Below, one piece after another: positions 1 to 10,902 of a stretch of 64,000 nt of DNA. How positions within the stretch are numbered: the first letter of the stretch is position 1; each line of letters begins with the position of its first letter. The notes beneath the pieces were generated by a model. The model ran no database searches. It had not been told where the DNA came from and was given only the letters and a program-made list of their open reading frames with translations. A program made the position numbers and the translations under genes. Source of the stretch: Drechmeria coniospora (taxonomy: Eukaryota > Ascomycota > Sordariomycetes > Hypocreales > Ophiocordycipitaceae); NCBI RefSeq assembly GCF_001625195.1, contig NC_054390.1, positions 8,033,222-8,097,221 of the forward strand, written 5' to 3'.

Positions 1-1
1 G

Positions 2-2994
2 ACCAACTACTACTTTGACGTGGCCGCCAAGCCGGCCAACGACGAGGACCCCTCGGACGCCCACCCCTCGCCCCTGCGCGAGGCGCTGGACCGATTTGCC
101 CAGTTCTTCATCGAGCCGCTCTTCCTCTCGAGCACGCTGGAGAGGGAGCTGCAGGCCGTCGACTCGGAGAACAAGAAGAATCTTCAAAACGACACCTGGC
201 GGCTGCATCAGCTGGAGAAGTCGCTGTCGAACCCCCACCATCCCTACTGCCACTTCTCCACCGGCAACTTCGAGGTGCTCAAGACGCTGCCCGAGTCGCA
301 GGGCGTCAACGTCCGCGACAAGTTCATCGAGTTTCACGCCAAGCATTACTCGGCCAACCGCATGAAGCTCGTCGTCCTCGGACGCGAGCCCCTCGACGTG
401 CTCCAGAAATGGGTCGTCGAGCTCTTCTCCCCCATCGTCAACAAGCACCTGCCCCCCAACAGGTGGACGGACGAGACGCCCTTCCGACCGGCCGACCTTG
501 GCATGCAGTGCTTCGCGAAGCCCGTCATGGACTCGAGGGATCTCAGCCTCATCTTTCCCTTCATCGACGAGGAGACGCTGTTCGAGTCGCAGCCCAGCCG
601 GTACATCAGCCATCTCATCGGCCACGAAGGCCCCGGCAGCATCATGGCCTGCCTCAAATCCAAAGGCTGGGCCAACAGCCTTTCCGCCGGCGCCTACACG
701 GTCTGCCCGGGAAGCCCGGACATTTTCGAAGTGCAGATGCGAATGACGGAGGAGGTCCGCTCCCCCGCCACCGCCCCCCCTCCCCCTCCCCCACCTTGCG
801 TGACGCGAAGCTTATCGAAGCACTGCAGGGCCTCAAAAACTACACGAAGCTCGTCAACCTCTTCTTCCAGTACGTCGCGATGCTCAGGGAGTCCCCCCCT
901 CAGGAGTGGATATTCGCCGAGCAGCAGGGCATGGCCGACGTCGACTTCAAGTTCAGGCAGAAGGCGCCGGCCAGCCGCTTCACGAGCAGGACGAGCTCGG
1001 TGATGCAGAAGCCTCTGCCGCGCGAGTGGCTGCTGAGCGGCCAGAGTCGCCTTCGCGCCTTCCGCCCGGAGCAGATCGAGGAAGCCTTGTCCTTGCTGCG
1101 GCCGGACAACATGCGCATGTCCATCGTCTCGCGGAACTTTCCCGGCGACTGGGACAAGCAGGAGAAGTGGTACGGGACCGAGTACCGGTACGAGCCGATA
1201 CCCGCCGAGCTCATGGCGGAGCTGAATCTCGCCGCGTCCTTGCCGGCCGGCGAGCGGCTCGCCGAGCTTCATCTGCCCCACCGGAACAACTTCATCCCCA
1301 GCAAGCTCGAGGTCGAGAAGAAGGAGGTTTCGGAGCCGGCGCCGGCCCCGCGCCTCGTTCGAAACGACTCGGCCGCCCGGACCTGGTGGAAGAAGGACGA
1401 CACCTTCTGGGTCCCCAAGGCCAACGTCATGGTCAGCCTGAAGAGCCCCATCATCTTCGCCACGGCCGAGAGCAGCGTCAAGGCCAGGCTCTTCACCGAG
1501 CTCGTGCGGGATGCCTTGGAGGAGTACTCGTACGACGCCGAGCTGGCCGGCCTGCAGTACTCCGTCTCCCTCGACTCGCGCGGCCTCGTCCTCGACCTGT
1601 CGGGGTACAACGAGAAGCTGCCGGTGCTGCTGGAGCGGGTGACGCTGACGCTGCGCGACCTCGAGGTCAAGGAGGAGCGCTTCGACATCATCAAGGAGCG
1701 CCTCACCCGCGGCTACGACAACTGGCAGCTCCAGTCGTCGTATCAGCAGGTGGGCGAGTACATGGCTTGGCTGAACGCCGAGCGCGACTACGTCGTCGAG
1801 GAGATGGCCGCCGAGCTGTCGACCATCACGGCCGACGCTGTGAGGCTGTTCCACAAGCAGATGCTCTCGCAGCTGTACCTTGAGGTCTACGCGCACGGCA
1901 ACATCCACAAGGGCGAGGCGCTGAAGGTGACGGACATGGTCGAGTCGATCCTCAAGGCCCGGAAGCTTCCCGAATCGCAGTGGCCCATCATCCGGTCGCT
2001 CATGCTGCCGGCCGGGTCCAACTTTGTCTACAGGAAGACGCTCAAGGACCCGGCCACGGTCAACCACTGCGTCGAGACGTACTTTTTCGTCGCCGACAGA
2101 AGCGATCAGGCGGCGAGGGCGAAGACGCTCCTGCTGGACCAGATGATCCACGAGCCCACCTTTGACCAGCTCCGGACCAAGGAGCAGCTCGGGTACATTG
2201 TCTTTTCGAGCACCCGCACCCTCTACACGGTCAGCGGCTTTCGCTTCCTCATCCAGAGCGAGAGGACGCCCGAGTACGTGGACAAGCGCATCGAGGCTTT
2301 CCTCGCTCGTTACAGCCAGACGCTGGACAAGATGACCGAGGCCGACTTCGAGGGTCATAAGCGCAGCCTCATCGTCAAGCGGCTGGAGAAGCTCAGGAAT
2401 CTCGACCAAGAATGGTCGAGGCATTGGACTCACATCTCCAACGAGTACTATAGCTTCGAGCAAGGTATGCCGAGCCTCGCATGACCGGGACAAGGTTTTT
2501 TTTTTCTAACCCGTGCCACAGCAAAGATGGATGCCGCGAACGTCAAGTCCCTCACCAAGGCAGAGATGGTGGAGTTTTTTGGCAAGTACTTTAGTCCCTC
2601 ATCCCACACGAGAGCGCGCATCTCGGTGCATCTGCATGCGCGCGGCGCCGGGGAGCTGGACGTCAAGATCACGAGCATGTTGAATGCTTTGGAACTGCAT
2701 GACGTCCCGCAGGAGAAGCGGCAGAGCCTCGACCTGCTCGACTGCCACCTCAAGGAGGCGGGGCTTCCCGACGGCAAGAGGGAGTCGGCCGTCGCGCAAG
2801 CAAAGGACCTCGGGTTGAGCCAGACGTCGCGAAGCAACGAGGTGGACGAACCGCCGATGGTCGGCACGTCGGCCGTCGACTCGGCGCAAGAAATCACGGA
2901 TGTTCGCCAGTTCAAAGCCGGTCTCCTGGCCAGCCAAGGGGCAAGACCGGCCAGAGACTTGCGCGAGTTTGAGGAAACGGATGCCAGGCTATAG
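2..2994 (+). CDS. STE23: Insulin-degrading-enzyme-like M16 metalloprotease (Ste23/IDE family), 5' truncated
   Basis: The frame is already open at the left edge, so the N-terminal catalytic half with the zinc-binding HxxEH motif lies outside the window. Three exons are visible: 2-754, 829-2464 and 2522-2994. The introns are 755-828 (C-rich) and 2465-2521 (GTATGC donor, TTCTAAC branch site, CACAG acceptor). Together they encode about 953 residues of the family's usual 1,000-1,100. Recognisable stretches are TNYYFDVAAKP at the start, GLKNYTKLVNLFFQYV directly after intron 1 (which fixes that acceptor), and FDQLRTKEQLGYIVFSS near the end; the last is the characteristic C-terminal-half motif of insulysins. 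The C-terminal 90 residues are weakly conserved. Family members degrade small amyloidogenic peptides, and yeast Ste23 helps mature a-factor pheromone. Assignment to M16/insulysin is very secure; one-to-one orthology with STE23 is inferred. Confidence 0.93.
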
Positions 2995-4777
2995 AATCGG
3001 CGACCGGGCAGGCGTTTGTTGAGCATGTGCGGCCGGATAAAGCTTGCATGGCAGTTGGGCATTCATTCCCCGGCGGGGAGGTGTTTGGTGACGATGGAGG
3101 TTGCTTAGACGTGCGATACATCGAGCCGGCGTGAGGCGTCGGCGATAGAGGGAAGGACGATGAAACCGTTGAGCCGACGGAACGTGGTGACGACGGGGAG
3201 GCGGTGAAGAGAAGCAAAGGCCAGTCGTGGAAGTGGCCAAGGCTCAGTTCCAAGACCATGCTGCATGCGTGCTGCTCGTGCTGCTTGCTGTTGTCGCCAT
3301 GGGACGCGGCTCTTCAGCCTGCCCACCGCACGATCCGTAGCCGTGCTGTCCATGCGCATGAACCTTCTTGCCGACTCTCGGGCTCGCCAAACGACAGGTC
3401 TGGTAGAAAAGATGAACGGGAGACTGCATTGCGGCGGATGATGCGGGTTCCTGGCTGGCGAGAGCCCAATCAATATCCAAGCATCACTCGCGAGGCCAAG
3501 CGATGGAACGTGGAGTCGACTGCTTCGGTTGGCATGCTACGCCATGTTCTGTTGCCCTCGTCAACGATGCTCTTTGTCTTTATGAGCAAACAATCTGGTT
3601 CGGCAGAGTGAAATTCTTTCCATTTGTTACTCCTTACTTGGTAATACTCTGACTTTCGTGTAAGTATTACAAGTACTTACAATTACAATCGTGCCTATAA
3701 CCAAGCACTGAAAGCCATATGGCAGGACGAAACTTCCAGCGTGCTTGGGGGGGGGGGCTGACTTGTGGGGCATATGCTCTGCAGTGGAGGCGTTTGCAGG
3801 CGAGCTGCGAATCACGCAACTCAAAATGACTACGGAGTAATACCTAGTCCCTACTTGTGCGGTACAACTACGGAGTACAGTAGCTTTACTTACGGAGTGC
3901 AGCAGGTAAGTACGGAGTACTTGCGTACCTAGTAGTATTATGGTTTGATGGGCTCTGAGTTCGTTACGAGCGAGTTCACCTGTACAGTAAGTAAGTCGCA
4001 GCAGGTAGAAGCAGGTACAAACATACTAGTAAGTAATACATGTACTCCGTACGGTGTACGTTATTAGGTGGTTCGCCCCTGCAAGGTATCAAGTACAGCA
4101 CGCCTACGACGTACACATACGACCAGACTCATGCCTACGACCGTACACATACATGTCTACCACCGTACCGACGTCCCCCGCCGACCTCGCCTTTCTGTCA
4201 TTCCGAGTGAACCCCCCATCTCCCTTAGGCACTGCATTCGAGATTCCGCATAGCGTAAACGCACGGCCAAGGAGGCCATTGACCTGCAAACGACAAAGGG
4301 AATACTGTGCGTTGCGAAGCTACTTCTCAAAGTGCTTAATGCTGGTAAGTTGGTACGTGTACAGTACGGTGCCTACTAACGACCGAACCTAGCACTACTA
4401 GGTACCTACCTAGGTACCAGTTGTAGGTGTCCGACCACTATTAGTACTACCTAGTCCGCCATACTGCCTCCTGGACAGTTGCCTCTACATAGCACTGTCC
4501 TCCTGTACCGTACAGAGTACAGGCCACCGACCACCCACCTCCTGTGACGCCACTGGCCCTTCGGCGCAACCTGCCAGCAGCTGCGAGACCCACCAGCGAC
4601 CAAACCCGCGGCCTCCACACAACACCTCGCTCGGTAACTGGTTTTGCCCGGCCTCGATTGCCTACTTTTCTTCCCGCCAATCTCCAAAAAAGTCGTCCAC
4701 TTCGATGTGTGACGCTCGGATCTCCTATCCCGCTGCTGGCTGATCCTTTCACCGTCGCGACGTCCGTTTGATGCGAG
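2995..4777. other. Spacer between protease and ubiquitin hydrolase
   Basis: No convincing gene. The first 600 bases are probably 3' UTR. From about 3600 to 4450 the DNA is dense in GTAC words such as TACGGAGTAC, with many stops in every frame. The final 300 bases are pyrimidine-rich on the plus strand and should hold the promoter, 5' leader and possibly a small first exon of the next gene. A CTGAT branch-like site near 4739-4743 followed by an AG at 4776-4777 could be the 3' end of an intron. Confidence 0.6.
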
Positions 4778-7700
4778 CTTCCCCTCGGTCAACAACGGCC
4801 AATCCATCCGCCAGTCACCCCCCCCCTCGCCTCCCCTCGCCTCCCCCCCCGAGCTGCCCGGGCAGCTCGCTGTCAAGACGTCTTCCTCAAAGAAGAGAAA
4901 GCTCGGCCGACCGACGCCCTCGACCAAGGAGGACCTCGAATACCCCAGCTCGCCCTCTCCCGACACGGCCCTGCCATCGCGTGAAGCCGACGACGGCGCC
5001 ACCTTCTCCTTCTCGGCCCACGCTCCCACCGAGGGGCTCGAATCGCCGTCCTACCTCCGCGCAGACTCGCACCCGGCCCCCGGTCTGCACCCGCGGCTGC
5101 AAGTGCAGACTGGAACCCTCGTCTCGGCCGACTACGCCCTCTCCGTCGCCTCGTCGTCGCCTTGCGTCTCGGCCTACGCGGAGCTCTCACTCGACAGCGA
5201 CCGAGGAGGCGAAGAGACGGCTTCGCTGCGGAAGAGCCAATCCCCCTTTCCGTTGAGGAGAACGATCCTGAACGGTGATGCCGAGCTGCCACATCGATCC
5301 TCATCACCCCTGAAACGACGAGCTTCGAGCATGGATCCCGACGCGGACAAGAACGACGGGCTATCGTCGGTCGTCACCGACGACGGAACGGAGCCGTCGT
5401 CGCAGCGGCTCCCTCGTGCCATGAGCGTCGACGCACCGGAGATGACCATCTCGGAAGCTCCCGACAAAATTACCAACCAGGGTGAGTCGAGAACCGTCCA
5501 GCCCCCATTCTCGTCATCGACGTCCGTCTTGCCGGGTCCGCATCGTGCCTCTGACGCTCGATCAGCCCCTCCCCCGCTTTCGGAGCAGGTCAAGATCATC
5601 GAAACGCTGTTGAAGGAGTTTGCCGACGCGCCCGTCAAGGAGGGTGACGTCGCGTACTTGGTTTCGCGTTCGTGGTTGGCCAAGGCCCTTGCTCTGCGTG
5701 CCGACCCCAAATCGGCCGACGTCCAGATGGATGCCGACGAGACCTCGCTCGGGCCCGTCGACAACTCGGACATCATCGACGAGGTCGTCAAGGACGCCGC
5801 CGGCGGCGACTTCGTTCGCCTGAACCGAGGATCCGACTTGAACGACTTCGAGCTCTTCAGCGAGACGGCTTGGAATCTCGTCGTCGACTGGTACGGCATC
5901 AAGCCGGGCCAGGTGGCCATCACCCGAACCGCCGTCAACACGGCGGACAGCAGGCAGGCGCCCCCCAACCTCATGTACGAGTTTCATCCGCCCGTGTTTC
6001 GTCTTCACCGTCTCTGGTCCGAAGTCAGCCCCCTGCCGATCGAGCAGACGCTCAAGGCCAAGAATCCGCCTCCTCTCGTCCTCGTGAGGAGCGCGACGAC
6101 GCATGCGCAGACCTTCCTGAAGGAGGTCAAGACTCTCGCCGACATACCCATCGCCCACAGGGTCCGCCTCTCTTCCGTTCCCGACGATGCCCAACCTTCG
6201 GCCGGCCCGTCCGAGTCGAGGTCCGCCCTGACCCCGCCGGACTCGCCCGGACGCGCGCGAGGACGAGGGGGCCGGTGGCCGAAGCTCTTGCTTGACGTCG
6301 CATCCTTCGCCCAAACCCTACCGGTCCGAGTCCAGGTCCGGCTGGCGGACCAAACGATGAACGACAAGTTCAACGGCCAGTCCACGCTGCAGCACTACGA
6401 CCTGGCCACCGACCAGACGCTGGTTCTGGACGAGGCCATCGGCGACCGCTGGGTCAGCACCTACACCGGTCGGGAGAAGGCTTCCCCCAAGGCCATCCCG
6501 TCGAGGACCGGCGTCGCCGCCCGTCCGTCGAGACCCGGCAGCAACAGGGGTAGCCCGGCGCGCGAAGGCCCCCTCACGCGTGGTCGAGCGCAGAAGAAGC
6601 GCCTGGGCCGGAACGCAGGCGCCGTCGGTCTGCATAATCTCGGCAACACCTGCTACATGAACTCGGCGCTGCAGTGCGTCCGCAGCGTCGAGGAGCTGAC
6701 CAAGTACTTCCTGACCGAATCTCACCTCCCGGAGATCAACCAGACCAACGTGCTCGGCTACGAAGGGAGGGTGGCCATCGCCTACGGCAACCTCCTGCGA
6801 GAGATATACGAAGACGGCAGGAGCGCCGTCAGCCCTCGGGAGTTCAAGACGACCGTCGGCCGCTGTCGGCCGACCTTTTCCGGATGGGGCCAGCAGGACT
6901 CTCAGGAGTTCCTCGGCTTCCTGCTCGATGCCCTGCAGGAGGACCTGAGCCGCATCAAGAAGAAGCCGTACATCGAGAAGCCGGACTCGACCGACGACAT
7001 GATCAACAACCCCAAGGCGATCCGGGAGATGGCCGACAAGGTATGGGACATCACTCGCAAGCGAGACGATTCCGTCATCGCCGACCTCTTCACCGGCATG
7101 TACAAGTCGACGTTGAAGTGTCCCGAGTGCGGCAAGATCAGCATCACCTTCGACCCCTTCAACAACTTGACCCTTCCGCTGCCGATGGAGGACATGTGGG
7201 CCAAGACGATCAAGTTCCTTCCGCTCAACGACGCCCCCGTCAAGCTCGAGGCCGAGCTGCCCAAGCACAGCACCGTCGAATCCCTGAAGAAGTTTGTCTC
7301 GCAGCGGACCGGCGTGCCCGTGGAGCGGCTGATGGGCGCCGAGGAGTTCAAGGATCGCTTCTTCAAGATATACGACAACGCCCAGGACGTCTCCGAGGAG
7401 ATTCAATCGTCCGACGTGCCGACCATGCATGAGCTGGACGCGGTGCCGACGAACTGGCCGGCAAGATCACGGCAGAAAAAGTATCGCTCCATGCTGGACA
7501 TTGACTCGCCCCCCGAGTCGACGGATTCGGACGACGACCAGTGCGAGACCATGGTCGTTCCCGTTCTCCATCGCCGGCCGCAGCTGCAGGGCCGCGGATC
7601 GGATGCCTTGCCGCCTCCGCACTTCATCACGCTGACAAAGGCCGAGGCATCGAGCATGGACGCGATTCAGCGCAAGATTCTGGAAAAGGTTGCCACCTTT

Positions 7701-9714
7701 TCCACCTGGGCCGGCTTCGCCGACGGCGCTCGCGAGGGGGAAGCGGCCGACTTCATGGACGGCGACGTCGTCGTCACGACGGCCTCGGACGCCGACTCGT
7801 CGGGCGACGCCAAGGTGGCAACCCGCTCGGTCGAGGGTGAGGATGACATTGTCGACATCACCATGAAGGGAACCGACGACAAGAGCAGCGCGCAGTCCAG
7901 CATCCTGAAGCGTTTCAACACGACGCGCCCCCGCTTCCTGCGCGCGGAAAACTTGGTCGACGCGAAACTTCAAAACGTCTTCGAGCTATGCTACTTTAAG
8001 AGCGACTCGGACGGCACCGTCCCGACGGGTTGGTCCAGCGTCGACGGCACCAGAGTGCTGCCCAAACTGGCGGACCGGATCCCAGAGCTCCAGGATGACG
8101 GTGGCGAGAGCCCCGAGAGCATGGGCAGCCCCGGCTTTGGCAACGACGACAGCAGCAACGACGACGAGGCGGACGTCGAGGAGTCCCAAACACGAATGAT
8201 GCACGAGTCCAGCGACGAGGACGCATCGCCGGTCTCGCGGGTACGTCGGCGCTTCGATCCCCACCTTGGTGTCGGCGAGCTAACAGCGCCTCAGTTCGCG
8301 GGCCGCCACGGCCGCCAGAACCAAAGGTTCGGACCCGGCGGTCGGAAGGGCTTCAAGGGGCAGAAGACGTACGGCAAAAAGGGCGGCAAGCGGCGCGACA
8401 AGCAGATGCGGGCCGGCAAGCACGCGCATCGCGTCCCCGCCGTGGAGCCGCAGCCCATGCCCCCGGCCGTCGCCGACGGCGGGCCCCTCGTTCGGCTCTA
8501 CGAGGGGGTCGTCGTCGACTGGAACGAGGACGCGTGGGAGATGCTCTTCGGCGGCGCGCCCGGACGGAAGGACGGCGCGCAGGGAGCCAAGACGTACACG
8601 GACCTCGAGCTGCTGCACGATTCCGTGCTCAAGCAGCACAAGAGACGACGAATCAGCCGCAAGAACAACGGCATCACGTTGGACGAGTGTCTCGACGAGT
8701 TCGAACGGGCCGAAGTCTTGTCCGAGCAGGACATGTGGTACTGCCCCCGCTGCAAGGAGCACAGGCGAGCGAGCAAGAAGTTTGACCTGTGGAAGACGCC
8801 GGACATTCTGGTGGCGCACCTCAAACGTTTCAGCAGCTCCGGTTGGCGTCGCGACAAGCTCGACATCCTCGTCGAGTTTCCCATCGAGAATCTGGATCTC
8901 ACCTCGAGAGTGATCCAGAAGGAGGAGGGCAAGGACGAGATCTACGACCTCATCGGCGTCGACGACCACTACGGCGGCCTCGGCGGCGGCCACTACACGG
9001 CCTACGCCAAGAATTTTGTCGACGGACGATGGTACAGCTTCAACGGTAAGTCGTGCAGGGAAGCGACGTGTGATGTGACGATGAAGGCGCTGACTCAAAA
9101 GGATAGACTCGTCGGTGCACGTCGTCTCGGACCCCTCGTCGGTCGTGACGAGCGCCGCCTACCTTCTCTTCTACCGTCGGCGCTCGAGCCAGCATCTCGG
9201 CGGGCCCCGGTTCGACGAGATTTACGACAAGTACGAGAAGGAAAGCCCTCGGTCGGAGGATGAGAAGTCGGAGTCGGACGACGACGGCGAGGCGGGAAGC
9301 AAGCCTCGCGGCGAGCAGGTCACAGACGCTCCCGACGACGGCGGCCGGCTCCACCATGACGGATTGGTTCGACGAAGCATCGAAAACGACGGCATCGGCG
9401 ACGACATGGAAGGCAGCCACCGGCGAGTGGGGTCACAGTCGCTCGAGATGACGCAAGGCTGGAACTTTGACGGGCTCGAGGGTCAAGACGGCGACTGCGC
9501 GAGCGACGATGCCCAGTTCGACTCGGGCGACGACGGACACGGGGACGTCGCCCATCAGGGCAACGAGAGGGCCGCCGCCGGCTCTCGCGAGGGCAGCGCT
9601 CAGTGGGAAGACCGGCGCGTCCTCTCGGTGCCGGCCGATGGCGCAGGCGGCAGCGACGTCGAGGAAGTGACGGAGATTCATCTCGAAAGTGACAAGGCGG
9701 CTCGCAGCGGCTGA
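4778..9714 (+). CDS. UBP12: Ubiquitin carboxyl-terminal hydrolase, UBP12/USP15 type (DUSP + split USP domain)
   Basis: Cysteine deubiquitinase. The main exon runs to 9045, then an intron at 9046-9106, then the last exon at 9107-9714. This junction gives FNDSSVH, the expected stretch after the catalytic His. Order of parts: an acidic/serine-rich N-terminus with KKRK; a DUSP domain (about 5590-6010, including WNLVVDWYG); a ubiquitin-like stretch (about 6290-6450); the Cys box GLHNLGNTCYMNS with Cys at 6651-6653; QQDSQEFLGFLLD; zinc-finger pairs CPECGK (from 7119) and CPRC (about 8745); a long acidic insert; a basic glycine/lysine block (8335-8440); and the His box GGGHYTAY with His at 8991. The tail is acidic and low complexity. 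The 5' end is unresolved: the coding frame is open back to a TGA at 4710-4712, but the first in-frame ATG is 5331, after clearly protein-like sequence (PPELPGQLAVK, KKRKLGRPTPSTKEDLE). An unseen 5' exon is likely, and 4778 is only the first possible acceptor position. Confidence 0.9.
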
Positions 9715-10004
9715 CATGGGTGGGGTTCCTCTCGACGGGCTCATCGGATCGGATGCGAGCGAGAAAGGTGGAACGGGAGACGGGTTGAGGACTGTCGATG
9801 GAGATGACGGATGCCACGACGGCAGGTGGGTCGACGCATGACCGCACGAGTAGACGTTGGACGTGGACGTCGAGTATTTTTATCTGCCCTGCCGTCGGTG
9901 ACGGCAAGGTTTGGATGCGGAGCGAGGAGAAAGGGTGAAGGATGGGGGTCGAAGTCAGGAGAGGGCATGGCGGCGGCGGCGTAGCCACAGGCAGGCAGAT
10001 ACGA

Positions 10005-10115
10005 TGACGATTGATTATTGATTAATTGATTGGTTGGTTGGTTGGTTGGTTGGTTTGTTTGTTTGTTGGTCGGTTGAGTGGTTGGTTGATTCATCGATTC
10101 ATTGTTCATTATACG
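10005..10115. repeat. Tetranucleotide microsatellite (GATT/GGTT/GTTT)
   Basis: A run of ATTGATTGATT, then repeated GGTT, GTTT and GATT units, degrading towards ATTCATTG at the right end. It is non-coding. Confidence 0.85.
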
Positions 10116-10805
10116 AGTCCGAGTAGCTGCACGTAGGAGATGCGTGCGTGATGGGCCAGGTGCTGTGCTCAATTACGGCCGAGCATGGATGGACGGCCGC
10201 ACGACGCGTCAGCGACGACGGGAAGGATGAAGCAGTGCTCGTTTGCGGAACCCAGCGAAGAGTTGGGGGTCCGAGGGAGCACACCACCTCCGTACGAGTA
10301 CGACGTGCACTACACATGCGCATGTGGGCGTACGGAGCACAGGCGTGGTCGGTTGTCAGCCAGTTGGCTGCAGGAACAAGGAATCCAGGCTGGGTTGTAA
10401 CGCGGAAGACGAGATGCAGGTTGGGAGGTCGATTGTGGCTGGCCAGCAGACGGCGCGAGCTTCGATGGCATGTTCTAGAAGACAGCCAGAAGCGGCGGCG
10501 GCGCGACGGAGGACGGAGGAGAATTGATGCGACGCCAGGTACTCCGTAGCTACTGGGTAGGTTCCGCGCCAACCGCATGCGGGGGGCCACAAGCGAGCGG
10601 AGGCACCAGCATGGCTCGTGCAAGTACTGTAAGTACATTTAAGTAATACTTGGTTGCACGAGTAAGTGCTTGCACTGTCACAGCATGTACAGTACGGAGT
10701 AGTACTTACCTAGTACTTACAACTACACCTACTGTAGGTGCAGCACAGCACAGTACTTGAATGATAGGGTACATGAAGACAAGACACATGCAAGTACTCC
10801 GTGCA

Positions 10806-10902
10806 GTGACTGGACAAAAGTGAGGATTCAATTTTGGTTGCGCTGCCACTAATACTCCGTATTAATCAAGTACAAAGTGAATCGACACTTTTGCTACCCC
10901 AC
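10806..10902. mobile_element. MITE-like inverted-repeat element, copy A (97 bp)
   Basis: The left arm reads GACAAAAGTGAGGATTCA and the right arm, read inverted, GCAAAAGTGTCGATTCAC. The ends are GTGACT...CTACCCCAC, with TA immediately after the right end at 10903-10904. The family core is interrupted by about 22 extra bases containing AATACTCCGTATT, an instance of the spacer-wide TACGGAGTA word. There is no coding capacity. It shares both arms with copies B, C and D. Confidence 0.75.

Noticed and set aside
694..2493. 599-codon minus-strand open frame
   Set aside because: Antisense to the conserved M16 protease exon; it exists because GC-rich codons leave few stops on the other strand.
4115..4135. 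Resemblance to the start of a dispersed fungal 5S rRNA gene (ACATACGACCA)
   Set aside because: The match stops after about 11 bases and the rest of the 5S sequence is absent.
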